This document shows, one piece after another, positions 45,210 through 53,814 of a stretch of DNA of 64,000 nt. Each line of letters opens with the position of its first letter. Position 1 is the first letter of the stretch. The notes under the pieces are model-generated. The model saw nothing but the letters and a program-made list of their open reading frames with translations. It did not search any database and was not told the origin of the DNA. A program made the position numbers and the translations under genes. The stretch spans positions 1 through 64,000 of the forward strand of contig NZ_BSTN01000032.1 in the NCBI RefSeq assembly GCF_030269545.1, read 5' to 3'. Origin of the DNA: Actinomadura sp. NBRC 104425. Its GTDB lineage: Bacteria > Actinomycetota > Actinomycetes > Streptosporangiales > Streptosporangiaceae.

Positions 45210-45827
45210 ATGGACATCACCACCGCCATCGCGGCCGAACGCCGGGAACTGGCGGCGATGCTCGACAGCCTGGCGCCCGCCCAGTGGGACGCACCGACCT
45301 TGTGCGCCGGATGGCGCGTACGAGAAGTCGCGGCTCACATGTCGATGGGATTCCGCGTTCCGATGCCCAGGATGGTGCTCGAACTCGTCAAGGCGCGCGG
45401 TGACATCAACCGGATGGCAGATCGGCGGGCCCGCCAGGACGCGGCCACCCTGTCCACGACCGAGCTGGTCAGCGCGATCCGCGACAACGCAGACCATCCC
45501 TGGAAACCACCGATCGGCGGCGTCACGGCCGCCCTGGCCCACGACGTGATCCACGGCTTGGACATCACCGTCGCCCTCGGCATCGACCGCCGCGTCCCGG
45601 AGGACCGCGTGGGCCTTCTGCTGGAGCACGTCACTCCCCGAACCCTCAAATTCTTCGGAGCCCATCTCGACGGCGTCGAACTGCGCGCCGACGACCTCAA
45701 CTGGTCCTTCGGCACCGGCACACCCCTGACCGGCCGCGCCCAGGACCTTCTGCTGGTCGCCTATGGCCGCAAGCTCCCACCGGGACGCCTCCACGGCACG
45801 GCACGGGATCGATTCACTGCCGTGTGA
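45210..45827 (+). CDS. DinB/MDMPI-fold protein (mycothiol-dependent maleylpyruvate isomerase type)
   Basis: A 205-residue four-helix-bundle protein. MDITTAIAAERRELAAMLD, WDAPTLCAGWRVREVAAHM and DVIHGLDITVAL show the family's metal-binding His positions. Members are mycothiol-dependent enzymes or uncharacterised metal proteins. ATG 45210 has AAGGAGC upstream. It lies 100 bp after the hydrolase. Confidence 0.8.
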   Translation: MDITTAIAAERRELAAMLDSLAPAQWDAPTLCAGWRVREVAAHMSMGFRVPMPRMVLELVKARGDINRMADRRARQDAATLSTTELVSAIRDNADHPWKPPIGGVTAALAHDVIHGLDITVALGIDRRVPEDRVGLLLEHVTPRTLKFFGAHLDGVELRADDLNWSFGTGTPLTGRAQDLLLVAYGRKLPPGRLHGTARDRFTAV

Positions 45828-45989
45828 AACCGCTACGCCACGACTCAGCGGCTCGCAAGTCGACACCACCTCGGCTGAACCGGGTTGACAGTCAGCCGAC
45901 ACTGGCCAAAAGCGCGCTCGGCTCCTACCAGTCCGCTGGGTGCAGAACGAGCGCCCCGTCGACATTCCCTCGATCGACCGGCTCTCGGC

Positions 45990-46278
45990 ATGCTCGGCAT
46001 CGTCCACGGCGGCATCGCCGCGGCCCTGCTCGACTCCGCGATGGGCTGCGCCGTGCACACGCCCCTGCCCGCCGGCGTCGGCTACACCACCCTCGAACTC
46101 AAGGTCAACTACATCCGCGCCGTCCGGACCGACCGACGGAACGACCCTGACCGCGGAAGGCACCGTCATCCACGCCGGCCGTCGCACCGCCACGGCCGAG
46201 GGGAAGGTCACCGACAGCCGCGGGAAACTCGTCGCCCACGCCACCACCACCTGCCTGATCCTGCCTTTCACCGACTGA
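45990..46278 (+). pseudogene. PaaI-type thioesterase fragment with frameshift
   Basis: LGIVHGGIAAALLDSAMGCA, the hotdog active-site helix, and GYTTLELKVNYIRAV are in one frame. After about 46130 the family sequence resumes as TLTAEGTVIHAGRRTATAEG to LILPFTD in the next. The N-terminal 40 or so residues are also missing. Confidence 0.7.
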
Positions 46279-46500
46279 CAGCCCGCCGGCGGCGAGCCCA
46301 CACCGGAACACGCCCTCAACTGGTGCTCTCGCGAAACCTGTGCGATCCCGGCGAGGGGCCTGCACCAAGTCAACGCTCACCCACCTCGTCGGGATCGGGT
46401 TCGTCCCCGTGCGCCGACGGGAGGCCGCGGTCGTTCGCCGTCCCTCGCGCCGAGTGGCCGACTGGTCCCGTGGTCTGTGGTGCGGCCTGGTGGTCGGCCC
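46279..46500. other. Short gap, nothing recognised
   Basis: Between the thioesterase remnant and the convergent coiled-coil gene. No hairpin or gene stands out. Confidence 0.4.
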
Positions 46501-47646
46501 TTATCGACCTGCTGCGGGGCCGGTGCTCTTTCGGAGCAGGGCCAGGTCGGCCTCGGCGGCCTGGGCGCGGTGTTCGGCGGCGGCGGCGCGTTCGCGTTGC
46601 TGGTCGGCGGTGGTGCGGGCGTGCTCCAGTTCGCGTTCGGTGCGGGCGAGCAGCCGCTTGACGGCTTCTGCGTCCCCTTGGGCCGTCGCCAGGTCCATGC
46701 GGGCCTGCTCGGCGGCCTGGCGGTCCTGCTCGGCGCGCCGTTCGGCGGCTTCGGCGCGGACGGCGGCCTGCGCGGCCTCGTGCCGGGCGGCGTCGAGCTG
46801 CGCCTGCAGGGCGGCGGCGTGCCGGTCGGCCTCGGCGAGCCGCCGCCGGATGTCGGCCAGCTCGGCGCGGGCGGTGTCGCGTTCGCCGATCGCGGCGGCC
46901 AGCGCGTCCCGCAGCCGCTCGCCCTCGGCCGCGGCCTCGGCGTGCGCCTGCCGTGCGGCGGCGGCCTGCTCCTGGGCGACCTCGCGCAGGTGCCTTTCCG
47001 CGGCGAGTTCCTGCTCGGCGGCCTCGCGGGCCTGCTTGTGGCGGCCGGTCTGCTCGGCGGCGTCGTCGGCGCGCTGCTCGGCGACGCGCACCCGCGCCTC
47101 GGCTTCGCGGATGCCCCTGTCGCGGTCGGCGGCCGCCGCCTGAGCCTCTTGGCGGGCGCGTTCGGCGCGCTCCTCGGCCAGCCGGGCGCGGGCGTCGGCC
47201 TCTTCGGCGGCGCGCCGCGCGGCCTGCGCGTCTCGGCGGGCCTGCTCGGCTTCGGCCAGCGCGTCGGCCACGGTGTCGTCCAGCCGTTCCCGCACCGCGC
47301 GCACCCGCTCTTCGAACTCGGCCAGCAGCGCGGCGAGCCGGTCGCGCTCCTGCCGCAGCGTCCGGGTGGGCGCGACCTCCTCGGCGTCCCGGCGGCGCCG
47401 CGCCCGGTTGTGGGCGTTGCGGTGCCCGTCGCTGCAGAACCTGGCGTCGGCGCGGGCTCCGCGCGGGATGGGACGACCGCAGTGCTCGCAGGGGCGGCGC
47501 CCGGCGGCCCGCGTGGCGTCGGCGCGTACTTCGACGGCGTCTGGGGACAGGTCGTCGCCGTCCACCGGACCGTCGCGCAGCGCTCCCCCCGCGTGCTCAG
47601 CACGCTCAGCGCTCTCCCACTCCCCTACCGCGTCACGCTCACTCAC
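46501..47646 (-). CDS. Zinc-finger plus long coiled-coil protein
   Basis: A 381-residue protein. Residues about 53-80 hold CEHCGRPIPRGARADARFC then GHRNAHNRARRRR, a zinc-ribbon/HNH-like finger followed by a basic stretch. Residues about 95-370 are an almost unbroken Ala/Glu/Arg heptad coiled coil. The combination suggests DNA binding with a long dimeric rod, reminiscent of plasmid KfrA-type proteins (analogy only). A perfect 13-bp inverted repeat lies 20 bp before its start. The paralogous finger at 41658 lacks the coil. Confidence 0.72.
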   Translation of the reverse strand: MSERDAVGEWESAERAEHAGGALRDGPVDGDDLSPDAVEVRADATRAAGRRPCEHCGRPIPRGARADARFCSDGHRNAHNRARRRRDAEEVAPTRTLRQERDRLAALLAEFEERVRAVRERLDDTVADALAEAEQARRDAQAARRAAEEADARARLAEERAERARQEAQAAAADRDRGIREAEARVRVAEQRADDAAEQTGRHKQAREAAEQELAAERHLREVAQEQAAAARQAHAEAAAEGERLRDALAAAIGERDTARAELADIRRRLAEADRHAAALQAQLDAARHEAAQAAVRAEAAERRAEQDRQAAEQARMDLATAQGDAEAVKRLLARTERELEHARTTADQQRERAAAAEHRAQAAEADLALLRKSTGPAAGR

Positions 47647-47665
47647 GAGATCAGCGTAGCAAGAC

Positions 47666-47706
47666 GATCCGATTCGATGTATAACCGATCTGAATCGAAT
47701 CGGATC
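47666..47706. promoter_or_regulatory. 13-bp perfect inverted repeat upstream of the coiled-coil gene
   Basis: GATCCGATTCGAT (47666-47678) and ATCGAATCGGATC (47694-47706) flank a 15-bp centre that contains TATAAC. Further GATC-CGAT strings surround it. Its position over the likely promoter suggests an operator, perhaps for the gene's own product. Confidence 0.55.
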
Positions 47707-48293
47707 GGATCAGAGTGTCTCTGAGTAGATTCACACAATGCCGATTGTGTGAGATCGCTGGTCCTGCACATGGGCCGCTACCGGCCCGCCGCGGTCCGCC
47801 AGCGAACCGCAGTCGGGCGCGGAGTAGCCGACGCTGGACACGTCATGTCACGGCAGTGCCAGCTCTTGGGCCAGGCACCGAACGCGAGGACGGAGGTCAC
47901 CTCGTCCACCAGCACGATCGGCGCGTCCTTCAGCGCCGTCGGGGGACGGGTCTGCGGGCAGCGCCTGCAGGCGGTGGTCAGCGGCCTTGGTGGTGGCCTG
48001 GTGGTACTCGATCGAGCAGCCACAGGACTTGCTTGTCGTCGCCGGTGTCGGCCGGTTCGGTCGTGTGCATCTTGGGCGGGTCGTGCATCCGCCATCGCCC
48101 GGACCCGGGCGAGGAATCGGTCAGCAGGTCGGCGCGAGTCGACGCGGCTGGTACCGGCCGCACCTCAGAGACCGGTTGGGCTGCCAGGGGCGCGGCGGCG
48201 TCGATGGCGATGCGCTGCCCAGGCGGGGCGACGCCGGTCGCCGAACGGCTGCTACCAGGGCGAGCACCGTGAGTAAGCGGACGCTCCGCTGAC
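47707..48293. other. Gap with a possible ABC-transporter relic
   Basis: The only recognisable piece is on the minus strand near 47870-47960, ALKDAPIVLVDEVTSVL, which resembles the Walker B/D-loop of an ABC ATPase (KDAPIVLLDEATSALD). No Walker A or signature motif is present. The remainder looks non-coding. Confidence 0.35.
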
Positions 48294-49859
48294 CTACCGG
48301 GGCGGAGCCTTTTCGCCGTACCCCCATGGATGACCGGTGCCCTTGTACTCCTCGACGCTGATGGGCTCGACGCCTTCCCGCATCCGGTCGAGGTAGAGGT
48401 GGCCGTACAGGTGGTCGATCTCGTGGGCGACGAGCCGAGCGAGCCCGTCGGAGAAAACGGTGATCACCTGGCGGCCTTCCAAGGTCGTGTGCTCGACCTC
48501 CAGACGAAGGGGCCGGGGGACGAGGCCGCGCACGTCGAAGAAGGACAGGCAGCCCTCGTACTGTTCGTCAGAGTCGCGGGATTCGGAAATGACCTTGGGG
48601 TTGAAAAGGGTGATCGGGGTGGCGTCGTCGCCGGGCGGCTGGACGATCGCGGCAGCCCGGCTCACCCCGATCTGGGGGGCGGCCAGGCCCATGCCCTTGC
48701 CGAACACATGGTGCTCGCGGACTCGTTGCATCGCGGCCAGCAGTTCATCGACCAACCGGCGGGCGTCTCCTGCTTCGGCGGGCAGGTCGAATGGGCGGGC
48801 GATGGCCGTAAGAACCGGGTCGCCCTGTTGGACGATCCCGGCGGCCTTCATGCGGTCGCTGGCGAGCCGCAGATCCAGACGTGGGGCCGGTTGCTCGTTG
48901 CGACCCTTGAAGCGCCATTCGAGCCGGTATCGGGCGTTGAGCGGCGGGTCGGCGGTGCTCCAGTCGTAGATCGCTTGATCACCGTCGCGGTGCCGGGTGA
49001 TGGGGCTGTGCAGCGGGGTGGCCTCGGCGGTGGTGGACGTCTCGGTGCCCCACACGCTCGGGGCGAGGTCGGCGGGGAATATCAGCCGGACGGACAGGTG
49101 CAGGGTGTGGAGACGAACGGCCCGCTGAAACCAGTGGCCCCACTTGTCGTCTCCTACGGTGTAGGTGTACTCCAGGGTGGCGCGCTCCCCGGGATAGAGC
49201 GGGAAGCGTCCGTGTTCGTTCTCGAAGCACAACCAGACTTCTTTGAACGAGTCGCGGTCGAGTTTGGGCCGCCATGTCATGGGCTCGCCGTCGCAGGTCG
49301 CGGTCAGCCCGAGTTCGTCGAAGGTCAGTGGGTGCTGCCGGTAAAGACGGTTCGACGCCTCGGGGTCGCCCGGGTGGCGATCGACTGAAATCCGGACGAG
49401 GTACCGGGTGACGGGGTCGGGGCCGGTGTTGACGATCCGGCGGCGCATGGTGGCGGTGTAGACGCGGCCGTCGTAGCGCAGTTCGGCGTGGTCGAGTTCC
49501 ACGATCAGGCCGCCGGAGCCCCGGGCGGTGATCGGGGCGGGCTGCTCTCCGGGGGTGTTGCCAGTGGCCTGCCACGCGGCCCACAGCTCTCCGCCCGCGT
49601 TCAGACAGGACTCGGCCTTACGTGCGAAGTCGGCCGACGCCGGGTGCCGTCCTGCCTCCACGTGCGATATGTACGACCTGTCGAATCCCATCGCGCGGGC
49701 GAGGGCCTGCTTGGTCATCCGGCGGCGGGTGCGCCAGCGGGCGACAGCCGCACCGAACCCTTCGGCTTCCGGACTCTGCTCAGCGTCGCTCAACCGTCCA
49801 ACCCCTGCTCTGCCGTCCAGGTGAATGGCGTGAATGAACCGTGAATGACGGTAGCTCAC
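48294..49859 (-). CDS. XRE regulator-peptide deformylase fusion protein
   Basis: A 521-residue three-part protein. Residues about 34-90 are an XRE helix-turn-helix (RTRRRMTKQALARAMG, YISHVEAGRHPASAD). Residues about 115-325 form a beta-rich domain unknown to me (VELDHAELRYDGRVYTATMR; ATLEYTYTVGDDKWGHW). Residues about 340-505 are a complete peptide deformylase: GMGLAAPQ (389-396), EGCLS (435-439) with the metal Cys437, and HEIDH (479-483). All catalytic residues are kept, so the enzyme could be active. GTG 49859 has GAGG upstream. Divergent from the 49921-51907 operon. Confidence 0.88.
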   Translation of the reverse strand: MSYRHSRFIHAIHLDGRAGVGRLSDAEQSPEAEGFGAAVARWRTRRRMTKQALARAMGFDRSYISHVEAGRHPASADFARKAESCLNAGGELWAAWQATGNTPGEQPAPITARGSGGLIVELDHAELRYDGRVYTATMRRRIVNTGPDPVTRYLVRISVDRHPGDPEASNRLYRQHPLTFDELGLTATCDGEPMTWRPKLDRDSFKEVWLCFENEHGRFPLYPGERATLEYTYTVGDDKWGHWFQRAVRLHTLHLSVRLIFPADLAPSVWGTETSTTAEATPLHSPITRHRDGDQAIYDWSTADPPLNARYRLEWRFKGRNEQPAPRLDLRLASDRMKAAGIVQQGDPVLTAIARPFDLPAEAGDARRLVDELLAAMQRVREHHVFGKGMGLAAPQIGVSRAAAIVQPPGDDATPITLFNPKVISESRDSDEQYEGCLSFFDVRGLVPRPLRLEVEHTTLEGRQVITVFSDGLARLVAHEIDHLYGHLYLDRMREGVEPISVEEYKGTGHPWGYGEKAPPR

Positions 49860-49920
49860 GGTGGCCTCACCGCGAAGCGGTCCGGTTGTCTCGCCTTACA
49901 CCGACCGGAAGGAGGGTTCC

Positions 49921-50229
49921 GTGGGGTCATTGGACAGGCCGAGGGAGGCCGATGGAAAGCAGGTGATCGCCCCGGAGGCGACCCGGCTGTTGGAGCGGCT
50001 GGCCTCGCTGCTGCACGCTCACGAGCTCACCGCCGAAAACAAGGCCGACCGGTTGCAGGTGTCGGCCGGTCGGGACAGTCGGGCGGTGGAGGTGGCGTGT
50101 CTGCGGCGGCCCGACGACGGGGACCGCTGGTGGTTCTCCTGGGGCGGCGGGATCTGGCTGTGCGAGGCCGACAACCCGACCGAGGCCATGGTGCAGATCA
50201 AGGGCGCGTTGCGGCGGGTCGGATCGTGA
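49921..50229 (+). CDS. Small hypothetical protein, first gene of the SAHH-like/NUDIX operon
   Basis: A 102-residue protein (LLERLASLLHAHELTAENK; VACLRRPDDGDRWWFSWGGG; WLCEADNPTEAMVQIKGAL). AAGGAGGG before GTG 49921 is a strong ribosome site. Its pattern resembles the 94-residue protein at 32607. It ends in a GTGA overlap with the next gene. Confidence 0.7.
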   Translation: MGSLDRPREADGKQVIAPEATRLLERLASLLHAHELTAENKADRLQVSAGRDSRAVEVACLRRPDDGDRWWFSWGGGIWLCEADNPTEAMVQIKGALRRVGS

Positions 50230-51362
50230 CCGCGCTGGAGGACTTCGAGCTGTCGCGGGTGAATGCGTTCTTCCGCAAAATCACCAGCCGGTACGAGGTG
50301 AGCGAGGCGGTGTCCGCACTGGTGATCACCCACTTGCTGGGCGAGCGGCCCGCGTTCTTAAAGGCGGTCGGGCGTCTGGCGGAGGTCGCGGCCGTGCTGC
50401 CCAAGCCGAAGTCGATCGACGCGCGGGCGCTGGAGGAGGTCACCGCCTCGTTGCAGGTGGACCACCTGGAGCGGGCGGCGTTCGCCGACCCCGCCCGCGC
50501 CCTGGAGTACCTCGAGTCACGGGTGGCCGGTCAGCGGGTCGTGCTGCTGGACGTCGGCGGGTACTTCGCCCCGGCCCTGGAGCACCTGTGCTCCAGCTTC
50601 TCCGGTCAGATCGTCGGGGTGGTGGAGGACACCGAGAACGGCCACCAGCGGTACGAGGCGTTGGACAAGCTGCCGTGCCCGGTGTTCAGCGTGGCCCGCT
50701 CGCCCCTGAAGGACCCCGAGGACTTCTTGGTGGGCCAGTCGGTGACGTTCTCCACCGAGGCACTGATCCGGGCACGCGGCGACATCTTGCAGGGCCGCCC
50801 GGCAGCGGTCATCGGGTACGGCAAGCTCGGCCGGTCTGTGGCGGCGATGCTGCACGCCAGGCATGTCGGCGTGACCGTCTATGACGCCGACCCCATCAAG
50901 CGCACACAGGCCCTCTCCCAAGGGTTCCGGACCGCCTCCACGCTGGGACGGGCCATCGCCGGGGCCGGGGTGATCGTGTGCGCCACCGGAAACCTGGCAC
51001 TACGCGAAGACGACTTCGCCCAAGTCGCCAACGGCGCGTACATCGCCAGCGTGACCAGTAGCGATGACGAACTGGAGCTGGACGCGCTCGACGGACTGTA
51101 CGAGCAGACCCCGATGGGTGAGCACATCACCCGGTATGCGCGGACGGGGCACTACTTCTACGTCCTCGCCGATGGGAATGCCGTCAACTTCCTTCACGGC
51201 GCGAGTGTGGGTGCTTTCATCTTCCTCGTGCAGGCCGAGATCCTGGCCGCCCTCGGGTCGTTGGCGACCGTCGGTCACGAGCCCGGGTTGCACGAGTTGG
51301 ACGCGACCGAACGCAGCCTGATCGCCGCGACGTGGCTGCGCTACTTCGATGGGACGCCATGA
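50226..51362 (+). CDS. Adenosylhomocysteinase-like Rossmann protein
   Basis: A 378-residue protein. The C-terminal half has AAVIGYGKLGRSVAAMLHA, VTVYDADPIKRTQALSQGF and IVCATGNLALREDDF, the NAD-binding domain pattern of S-adenosylhomocysteine hydrolase. The N-terminal half (VVLLDVGGYFAPALEHLC; GVVEDTENGHQRYE) is also SAHH-like but much diverged, and VLADGNAVNFLHGASVGAF replaces the usual C-terminal motif. It may use NAD for a reaction on another nucleoside or sugar. GTG 50226 overlaps the previous stop; its own stop overlaps the NUDIX start. Confidence 0.75.
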   Translation: MTALEDFELSRVNAFFRKITSRYEVSEAVSALVITHLLGERPAFLKAVGRLAEVAAVLPKPKSIDARALEEVTASLQVDHLERAAFADPARALEYLESRVAGQRVVLLDVGGYFAPALEHLCSSFSGQIVGVVEDTENGHQRYEALDKLPCPVFSVARSPLKDPEDFLVGQSVTFSTEALIRARGDILQGRPAAVIGYGKLGRSVAAMLHARHVGVTVYDADPIKRTQALSQGFRTASTLGRAIAGAGVIVCATGNLALREDDFAQVANGAYIASVTSSDDELELDALDGLYEQTPMGEHITRYARTGHYFYVLADGNAVNFLHGASVGAFIFLVQAEILAALGSLATVGHEPGLHELDATERSLIAATWLRYFDGTP

Positions 51363-51907
51363 GCATCAGCACCGACGAGATCCGTTCCACCCTGGCTCGC
51401 TATCTGGACCGCCACCCCGACGAGGCCGACCACCTACGGCCCCTGTCCGAGGCTCTGAACGCGGGGGCGGACCTGACCTCGCGCAAGGAGTTCAACGGCG
51501 GACATGTCACGTGCGGGGCCGTCGTGATCGACCATGACCGCCGTCTGCTGCTCATCCGGCACAAGGCGCTCGGCCGTTGGCTCCTGCCCGGTGGGCACCT
51601 GGAACCGGAGGACGCCACCCTGCCAGGGGCGGCACTGCGCGAATTGGAGGAGGAGACCGGCATCTCCTGGCACGGCGCGGTCGCCCCGCCCGGCCACGAT
51701 GTGACCCCGGTGGACATCGACCTGCACACCATTCCCGCCAACCCGGCCAAGGGCGAGCCCGAGCACTGGCACGCCGACTTCCGATGGGCGCTGTGGGTCA
51801 AGGAGCCCAAGGTGGTGCTTCAGGCCGAAGAGGTGGACGGCTACGCCTGGCGGCCCCGAGCGAACGCCCCGACCCCGAAGCTGGCCGCCAAGCTCGCGGC
51901 CCTGTGA
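51359..51907 (+). CDS. NUDIX hydrolase
   Basis: A 182-residue protein. LLLIRHKALGRWLLPGGHLE is followed by ALRELEEETGI, the NUDIX box. Two extra residues separate the first Gly and the REL block, as is common in actinobacterial members. It hydrolyses a nucleoside diphosphate linked to another group. Its ATG overlaps the SAHH-like stop (ATGA), so the three genes form a tight operon. Confidence 0.88.
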   Translation: MSISTDEIRSTLARYLDRHPDEADHLRPLSEALNAGADLTSRKEFNGGHVTCGAVVIDHDRRLLLIRHKALGRWLLPGGHLEPEDATLPGAALRELEEETGISWHGAVAPPGHDVTPVDIDLHTIPANPAKGEPEHWHADFRWALWVKEPKVVLQAEEVDGYAWRPRANAPTPKLAAKLAAL

Positions 51908-51971
51908 CCGACTCCCGACCTGGGAGGCTGTGCGGCCCGTAGCCGGTCTCGGCAGAGGCTGGTCGGCCCCG

Positions 51972-52397
51972 TTATGTGGCGGCGACCCCGGCGCGCCGTG
52001 CGTGTCGTCTGGGGCGTTGCGTCCAGTCCCGGGAGCAGGCGGCGCGCTCAACGTCGTAGCACCCCCGGCGCGTCAGCGCCGGGGGTGCCATGTTGTCCGA
52101 GGGGTACTCGTCGTCGGCGGGGGTGATGGTGCAGGCCGGGCACCACTCGGCCGAGGTCGTCGCCGCCCGGTAGGCGGCGGCGTAGGTGGCGTAGTGCTCA
52201 TGGGGGTCGTGGGTGACACACCGGGACGCGTAGTTCAGCGCCTTGCCGTCCCGCTCCACGGGCTTGATCGCGTCGGCCGGGGGCGTCGGTGCCGTGCAGG
52301 TCGAACACCTGAAGCCGGCCGCCCGTGCCCGGCAGGTGCGGTCCTTGCACACGTACGGCTGAGGAGCCCGCCCCCCAAAACCTGCTGGCCTGCTCAC
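51972..52397 (-). CDS. Cysteine-rich hypothetical protein
   Basis: A frame with VCKDRTCRARAAGFRCSTC, RCVTHDPHEHYATYAAAYRAA and EWCPACTITPADD, suggesting a zinc-binding protein. A likely better start (TTNHAYGQAARKASP) lies upstream at about 52440 in another frame, separated by a run of six G, so a frameshift is possible. The 13-bp hairpin at 52059 falls inside the 3' part, so the real end may be earlier than 51972. Confidence 0.5.
   Translation of the reverse strand: MSRPAGFGGRAPQPYVCKDRTCRARAAGFRCSTCTAPTPPADAIKPVERDGKALNYASRCVTHDPHEHYATYAAAYRAATTSAEWCPACTITPADDEYPSDNMAPPALTRRGCYDVERAACSRDWTQRPRRHARRAGVAAT
52059..52088. terminator. 13-bp perfect hairpin
   Basis: GCACCCCCGGCGC (52059-52071) and GCGCCGGGGGTGC (52076-52088) with a 4-nt loop. 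It lies between the NUDIX gene and the convergent Cys-rich gene, inside the latter's nominal 3' end, and likely terminates one or both. Confidence 0.6.
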
Positions 52398-52434
52398 CAG
52401 CAGGCGACGCCTTGCGGGCCGCCTGCCCGTAGGC

Positions 52435-52640
52435 GTGGTTCGTCGTCATGAGCCGACCGATGCCGGGTGGGCCGTACTGGAGCCGCTGCTGCCCAGGCGG
52501 AGGCCGGGCCGTCCAGTGCTCGTGTCGGCAGCTGGTTCCACGGGATCGACTGCCACGCGTGAAACGAGCAGCGACGTTGCGCCGGATGGCCGTGGAGCTG
52601 CCTGTTCGGCGGCTACCGGGACGGTGCCAATGTGCTGCGG
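52435..52640 (+). pseudogene. IS5-family transposase remnant
   Basis: VRRHEPTDAGWAVLEPLLP and PGRPVLVSAA match the N-terminus of IS5-like transposases (DAEWAVLEPLLP), followed by SSDVAPDGRG resembling the WRDVPERYG block. A stop or frameshift and deletion remove the catalytic domain. Confidence 0.6.
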
Positions 52641-53200
52641 TCGTGGGCGTCGTCGTACAGCCGGGCGATGGCGGTGTGCAGTGCTCGGAGCTGCGTGCTG
52701 AGCGTTCCGGCGGAACGGACGTGGCCGGGGATGCGCTGGTCGAGCACGCGGTCCAGAGCGCCCTTGAGGATCGTGTCGGCGTGGGTGATGTGCTGCTGGA
52801 CGAGGCCGAGGATCTGCTCGGCCTGTTCCCGGGTCGCCGATCGGCCGGCGAGTTCGGCACGCAGCCGACGCAGGGGCCGACGGGCGGCGTCGAGGAACGC
52901 GGCTCCAGGGAACGGGTCCTCGGCGGCGGACCGGCTCGCTTGGACCAGGCAGTGGTCGAGATCGTCGATCTGGTCGCACACCGCGGTGAGGGCTGCCGAG
53001 CTGGCGGAAGGACCCGTGCGCGGCCTGGCCTGCTCACCGGCGGGACGAGCGGGGCCGGCCGCCAAGCGGGCGAACCGTTCGCGCGGGTCGAAGGCCGCTT
53101 CCAACTTGGCGAGGATTCCACCCATCGTCTCTTGGAGCAGGGCGTCGAGCCGAGTGAAGTCGTCGTGGCCGTCGTCTCGGCCCGGGGCCTGGCCGATCAT
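52613..53200 (-). CDS. Hypothetical helical protein coupled to a sigma factor gene
   Basis: A 195-residue protein (FTRLDALLQETMGGILAKLE; AVCDQIDDLDHCLVQASR; ATREQAEQILGLVQQHI), mostly helical, without a membrane segment. ATG 53200 overlaps the stop of the sigma factor gene (ATGA) and has GGAAGGAAG upstream. Position suggests a partner or regulator of the sigma factor, but no anti-sigma motif is seen. Confidence 0.6.
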   Translation of the reverse strand: MIGQAPGRDDGHDDFTRLDALLQETMGGILAKLEAAFDPRERFARLAAGPARPAGEQARPRTGPSASSAALTAVCDQIDDLDHCLVQASRSAAEDPFPGAAFLDAARRPLRRLRAELAGRSATREQAEQILGLVQQHITHADTILKGALDRVLDQRIPGHVRSAGTLSTQLRALHTAIARLYDDAHDRSTLAPSR

Positions 53201-53811
53201 GAGGCTTCCTTCCACGCGTGCTTCAGCTGCTCGTTGAGTGTGGTGCGGGCCCGGCGCAGGTTCTGGCGCACCGCCTCGGGCGTGGCGCCCACGATGCCGC
53301 GATCTCGGCGGGGGTGAACTCGGCGATCGTGAGGCCCATGACGGTGCGCTGGGCGTAGGGCAGCGCCTGAATCGCCTCCATGACCATCTGCTCGCGGACG
53401 GTGTAGGCCATGGGGTCGTCGGACGCCGCGGCGTTCAGGGTGTCCGGATCGTCGGTCAGGGTCTCGCGCTGGCGCAGCCGCACGGGGCCCTTGAGGAACA
53501 CGCGCTTCGCGACCGTGTACAGCCAGGGGACGCGGGTCGGTGATGGTGTGCCATTGAGCCAGGGCCTGTTCGAACGTGGCCTGGATGGCGTCGTCGGCTT
53601 CGTGCTGGCTTGCGCCTAGAGTGATCAGAAAGCGGACCAGTTTGTTGTACTCGGCCATGAACACCGCTTTGAAGTCCACACCTGCCACTGTGCGTTCCGG
53701 CGCGCCACCGACGGTAGCCGGTTCGGCGTACTCGGGTGGCAGGTTGTGGTCACCGCCGAGCCCGGCAGGTTTCCGCCGGGCCTGGTCGCAGGGATCCGCC
53801 GTGGGTTTCAC
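53197..53811 (-). pseudogene. ECF-type RNA polymerase sigma factor with two one-base frameshifts
   Basis: FKAVFMAEYNKLVRFLITLG and ADDAIQATFEQALAQWHTI are sigma region 2. A shift in a CCCC run near 53530 moves to KGPVRLRQRETLTDD and AIQALPYAQRTVMGLTIAEF (region 4). A second shift near 53290 leads to GATPEAVRQNLRRARTTLNE. Correcting one base at each place yields a full ECF-like sigma factor. GTG 53811 lies 6 bp after the preceding stop. Confidence 0.7.
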
Positions 53812-53814
53812 CGG

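Noticed and set aside
47870..47960. Intact ABC transporter gene
   Set aside because: Only a Walker B-like stretch is visible, without Walker A, signature motif or a continuous frame.
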